DNA from: Massilia phyllostachyos
GTDB taxonomy: Bacteria > Pseudomonadota > Gammaproteobacteria > Burkholderiales > Burkholderiaceae_D
Direction: 5' to 3'
Length of the DNA stretch: 64,000 nucleotides
Assembly (NCBI RefSeq): GCF_021044825.1
Contig: NZ_JAJNOC010000001.1
Span: forward strand, 1,116,001-1,180,000
A program made the position numbers and the translations under genes. Below are positions 60,829 to 64,000 of the stretch, one piece after another. A model generated the notes under the pieces. It ran no database searches and was not told where the DNA came from. It was given only the letters and a program-made list of their open reading frames with translations. The stretch's first letter is position 1. Every line of letters begins with the position of its first letter.

Positions 60829-62067
60829 TCAATAGCGCAGGAAGCCGTACAGCTTGTCCAGGCTGTCCCAGCCGCCGTTTCGCAGCGCCTCATTGGTCTG
60901 TTTGGCAAAACCCTGGTCGTGACGGAAGCGCCGGCAAAAGATCTGGACCGTTTCCACCAGGGTGTCGACGCCGGGCAGCGGCGCGTCGGCGGCGCATTGG
61001 GCGGCCAGCATCAGGCGCAGCAGGCCGTAGCGCGACACCAGTTGCAGATAGCTTTCGTAGGCGTCGGCGGCATCGAAGGGGAACAGGTGCAGGAACATCT
61101 CGTTGAGCACGTAGTGGTCGAGCAGGTGCGGGGCGGCCGCCAGCGCCTGCGGCAAGCGCTCCACGCCGCGGGTGTAGGCGGCCACCAGGCTCTCGATGCT
61201 GGCCACGCCGGTTTCCGGGTCGGCGCCCAGGTTGCTGGCCACGGCGTCGATCACGGCGCGCTGGCGCGCGGTGCGCCCCGGGGCTTCCTTGCCGCTCCAC
61301 AAGGTGGCGAACACGATGGCCTGATCCTCGTGGTTCGGACGCAGGTCGCCCAGGGCGTCCAGCATGGCGCCGCTCTCGGCCAGGCGAGTGAATTCGTCCA
61401 GCAGCGCCGGGATGCCGGCGGCGCCGGCCGCCTTGCCCACCTGGCTCAGCTGCTCGCAGAAGACGCCCAGCAGGGCCAGGCGTTGCCACAGTTCCACGCC
61501 CTCCAGGCGCATCAGCTGCAGGCAGAAGATGCGCACATCGTGCAGCAGCTCGGGACTGACGGAGGCGCCGGCGTCCAGCCGGCGCACCTCGGCGCTGCGC
61601 ACCGTGATCTGGTCTTCGACGAAGTCGAAGGCGTCCGGCGCCAGCAGCGCCTGGCGCGCCGCTTCCGGGCAGGACAGCTGCAGGGCCTGCTGGACCTGGC
61701 CGCCCAGACTGGCCGAGACGCGGGGATAGGTGAAGCAGGTGTGGGACAGGTGGCTTTCGTCCATGTGCTTGTGCACGCCGCACAGGCCATCGCGCATGAT
61801 CGGGCAGGCGATCTCGCCCTCTGTCATCTCGATGCGTCCGTAGAAGGAGTCGCTGGCCCCGCTGCGCTGGCGCCGCAGGCTGGTCCCGAACACCTCCTGC
61901 AGTTCCGGATGGCGGCTCTGGCGGTAGGCGTTGAAGGTCTTCTTGTCGAGGGTGACGGTCCAGCCGGTGCAGCAATTGTCGGTGCAGGCCGAGCCGATGC
62001 AGCGGAAGCGGCTGACGTAGCGCGGCAGCAGGGCGGTATGGGTGCGGGTCGGGTGCAGGATGGCCAT
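60829..62067 (-). CDS. fliB: Flagellin lysine-N-methylase FliB
   Basis: Methylates surface lysines of flagellin, as shown in Salmonella. The 412-residue protein has the FliB cysteine cluster near its start (FRCIGSACTDNCCTGWTVTL: C23, C28, C32, C33). Further cysteines lie at ACPIMRDGLCGVHKH, LSHTCFTYPR and LSCPEAA, which together suit a metal or iron-sulfur cluster. The remainder is helical. It lies directly upstream of the flagellin gene on the same strand but ends in its own terminator. The ATG at 62067 has no strong ribosome-binding site. Confidence 0.9.
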   Translation of the reverse strand: MAILHPTRTHTALLPRYVSRFRCIGSACTDNCCTGWTVTLDKKTFNAYRQSRHPELQEVFGTSLRRQRSGASDSFYGRIEMTEGEIACPIMRDGLCGVHKHMDESHLSHTCFTYPRVSASLGGQVQQALQLSCPEAARQALLAPDAFDFVEDQITVRSAEVRRLDAGASVSPELLHDVRIFCLQLMRLEGVELWQRLALLGVFCEQLSQVGKAAGAAGIPALLDEFTRLAESGAMLDALGDLRPNHEDQAIVFATLWSGKEAPGRTARQRAVIDAVASNLGADPETGVASIESLVAAYTRGVERLPQALAAAPHLLDHYVLNEMFLHLFPFDAADAYESYLQLVSRYGLLRLMLAAQCAADAPLPGVDTLVETVQIFCRRFRHDQGFAKQTNEALRNGGWDSLDKLYGFLRY

Positions 62068-62119
62068 GATCTAGACAGGAAAATTCGATCCTGCCAGTGT
62101 ATGCGGCCCTCCCGCCTCC

Positions 62120-63700
<1,581 letters not shown>

Positions 63701-63804
63701 GGCTGTAATGACGCGGGTTTCAGGCTGACGACATGATAATCAGCTTTCTTGCCAACCATCAATTAAAAAACGGTAACAAAGAGGCGAATTCTTGTTTTAC
63801 AACA

Positions 63805-63820
63805 ACACCATCCGTGGTGG
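63805..63820 (-). terminator. Weak hairpin downstream of the LuxR-type regulator
   Basis: CACCA (63806-63810) and TGGTG (63815-63819), 4-base loop, followed on the minus strand by TTGTTGTAAAAC. The stem is short and the T-run interrupted, so it may be only a partial terminator. Confidence 0.4.
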
Positions 63821-63832
63821 GATCGTACGGAT

Positions 63833-64000
63833 TCAGCTCACCAGCTGGTTACGGATGGCGTAGTGCGTCAGCTCGGCGCTGTTCTTGAGTTTCATTTTCA
63901 CCAACAGGCGGGCGCGGTATTCGCTGACCGTCTTGACCGACAGCGACAGCTCGCGCGCGATGTCGCTGACCGACATGCCGGAGGCGATCATGGTGAGCGT
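63833..64000 (-). CDS. LuxR-type response regulator, C-terminal fragment (cut by window)
   Basis: Only the last 55 codons are inside the window. They encode the end of a LuxR/NarL-type helix-turn-helix: TLTMIASGMSVSDIARELSL, then SVKTVSEYRARLLVKMKLKN and a C-terminal SAELTHYAIRNQLVS. The sequence suits a GacA/UvrY or BvgA-like response regulator, but the receiver domain lies beyond base 64000, so the family subgroup is open. Confidence 0.88.
   Translation of the reverse strand, partial: TLTMIASGMSVSDIARELSLSVKTVSEYRARLLVKMKLKNSAELTHYAIRNQLVS

Overview
The window is a GC-rich (roughly two thirds G+C) stretch of a betaproteobacterial chromosome. It most resembles Massilia or a related Oxalobacteraceae genus of Burkholderiales. 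The grounds are the flgNMA/flgB-L layout, a fliE gene divergent from fliFG, a C-terminal PEP-CTERM sorting signal, an FliB-type flagellin methylase and GTAG-headed REP-like palindromes. The genus is an inference; no rRNA or tRNA gene is present to fix it.

Layout. 1-6.1 kb: a divergent efflux locus, with an RND pump (3' end cut by the window edge) and its membrane-fusion lipoprotein on the minus strand, facing an AdeR/AdeS-like two-component system on the plus strand. 6.4-19.6 kb: a TPR protein, flgN-flgM-flgA on the minus strand, then flgBCDEFGHIJ and flgKL on the plus strand, closed by a terminator. 19.9-24.5 kb: a large TonB-dependent receptor, a DUF5329 protein and an HD-GYP protein. 24.6-41.2 kb: the export-gate, switch and basal-body genes fliR-Q-P-O-N-M-L-K-J-I and fliH-G-F on the minus strand, with fliE on the plus strand. 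This run is split between fliI and fliH by a 1461-residue plus-strand gene joining a HAD-like domain to a methyltransferase. 41.2-46.7 kb: metabolic and regulatory genes (MarR regulator, FAD monooxygenase, PEP-CTERM protein, sterol-desaturase-like hydroxylase, PH-domain protein, WYL regulator, VOC protein). 46.7-52.6 kb: two c-di-GMP enzymes, an NsrR-like regulator and a LuxR-type regulator. 52.7-62.1 kb: late flagellar genes on the minus strand: ycgR, an FlhB-C-terminal-like protein, a second fliK-like gene, fliT, fliS, fliD, flaG, fliC and the flagellin lysine methylase fliB. 62.1-64 kb: another GGDEF protein and the tail of a LuxR-type response regulator.

How it works together. The flg and fli blocks encode most of the rod, hook, rings, switch, export gate and filament. 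I see no flhA, full-length flhB, flhDC, fliA, mot or che genes here. Four sites matching the sigma-28 (FliA) consensus lie before flgM, flgK, fliD and fliC, which fits a FlgM/FliA checkpoint switching on filament genes after the hook is finished. The c-di-GMP genes (three GGDEF proteins, one of them also with an EAL domain, plus an HD-GYP protein) sit beside a PilZ flagellar brake, so motility is probably tuned by this second messenger.

Most notable are a 108-bp REPIN-like element inserted exactly in frame into the 5' end of fliO, a related REP palindrome that supplies the fliH stop codon, the composite HAD/methyltransferase gene splitting fliH from fliI, a stand-alone FlhB C-terminal domain without the NPTH cleavage site paired with a second FliK, and large insertions in FlgE and FliD.
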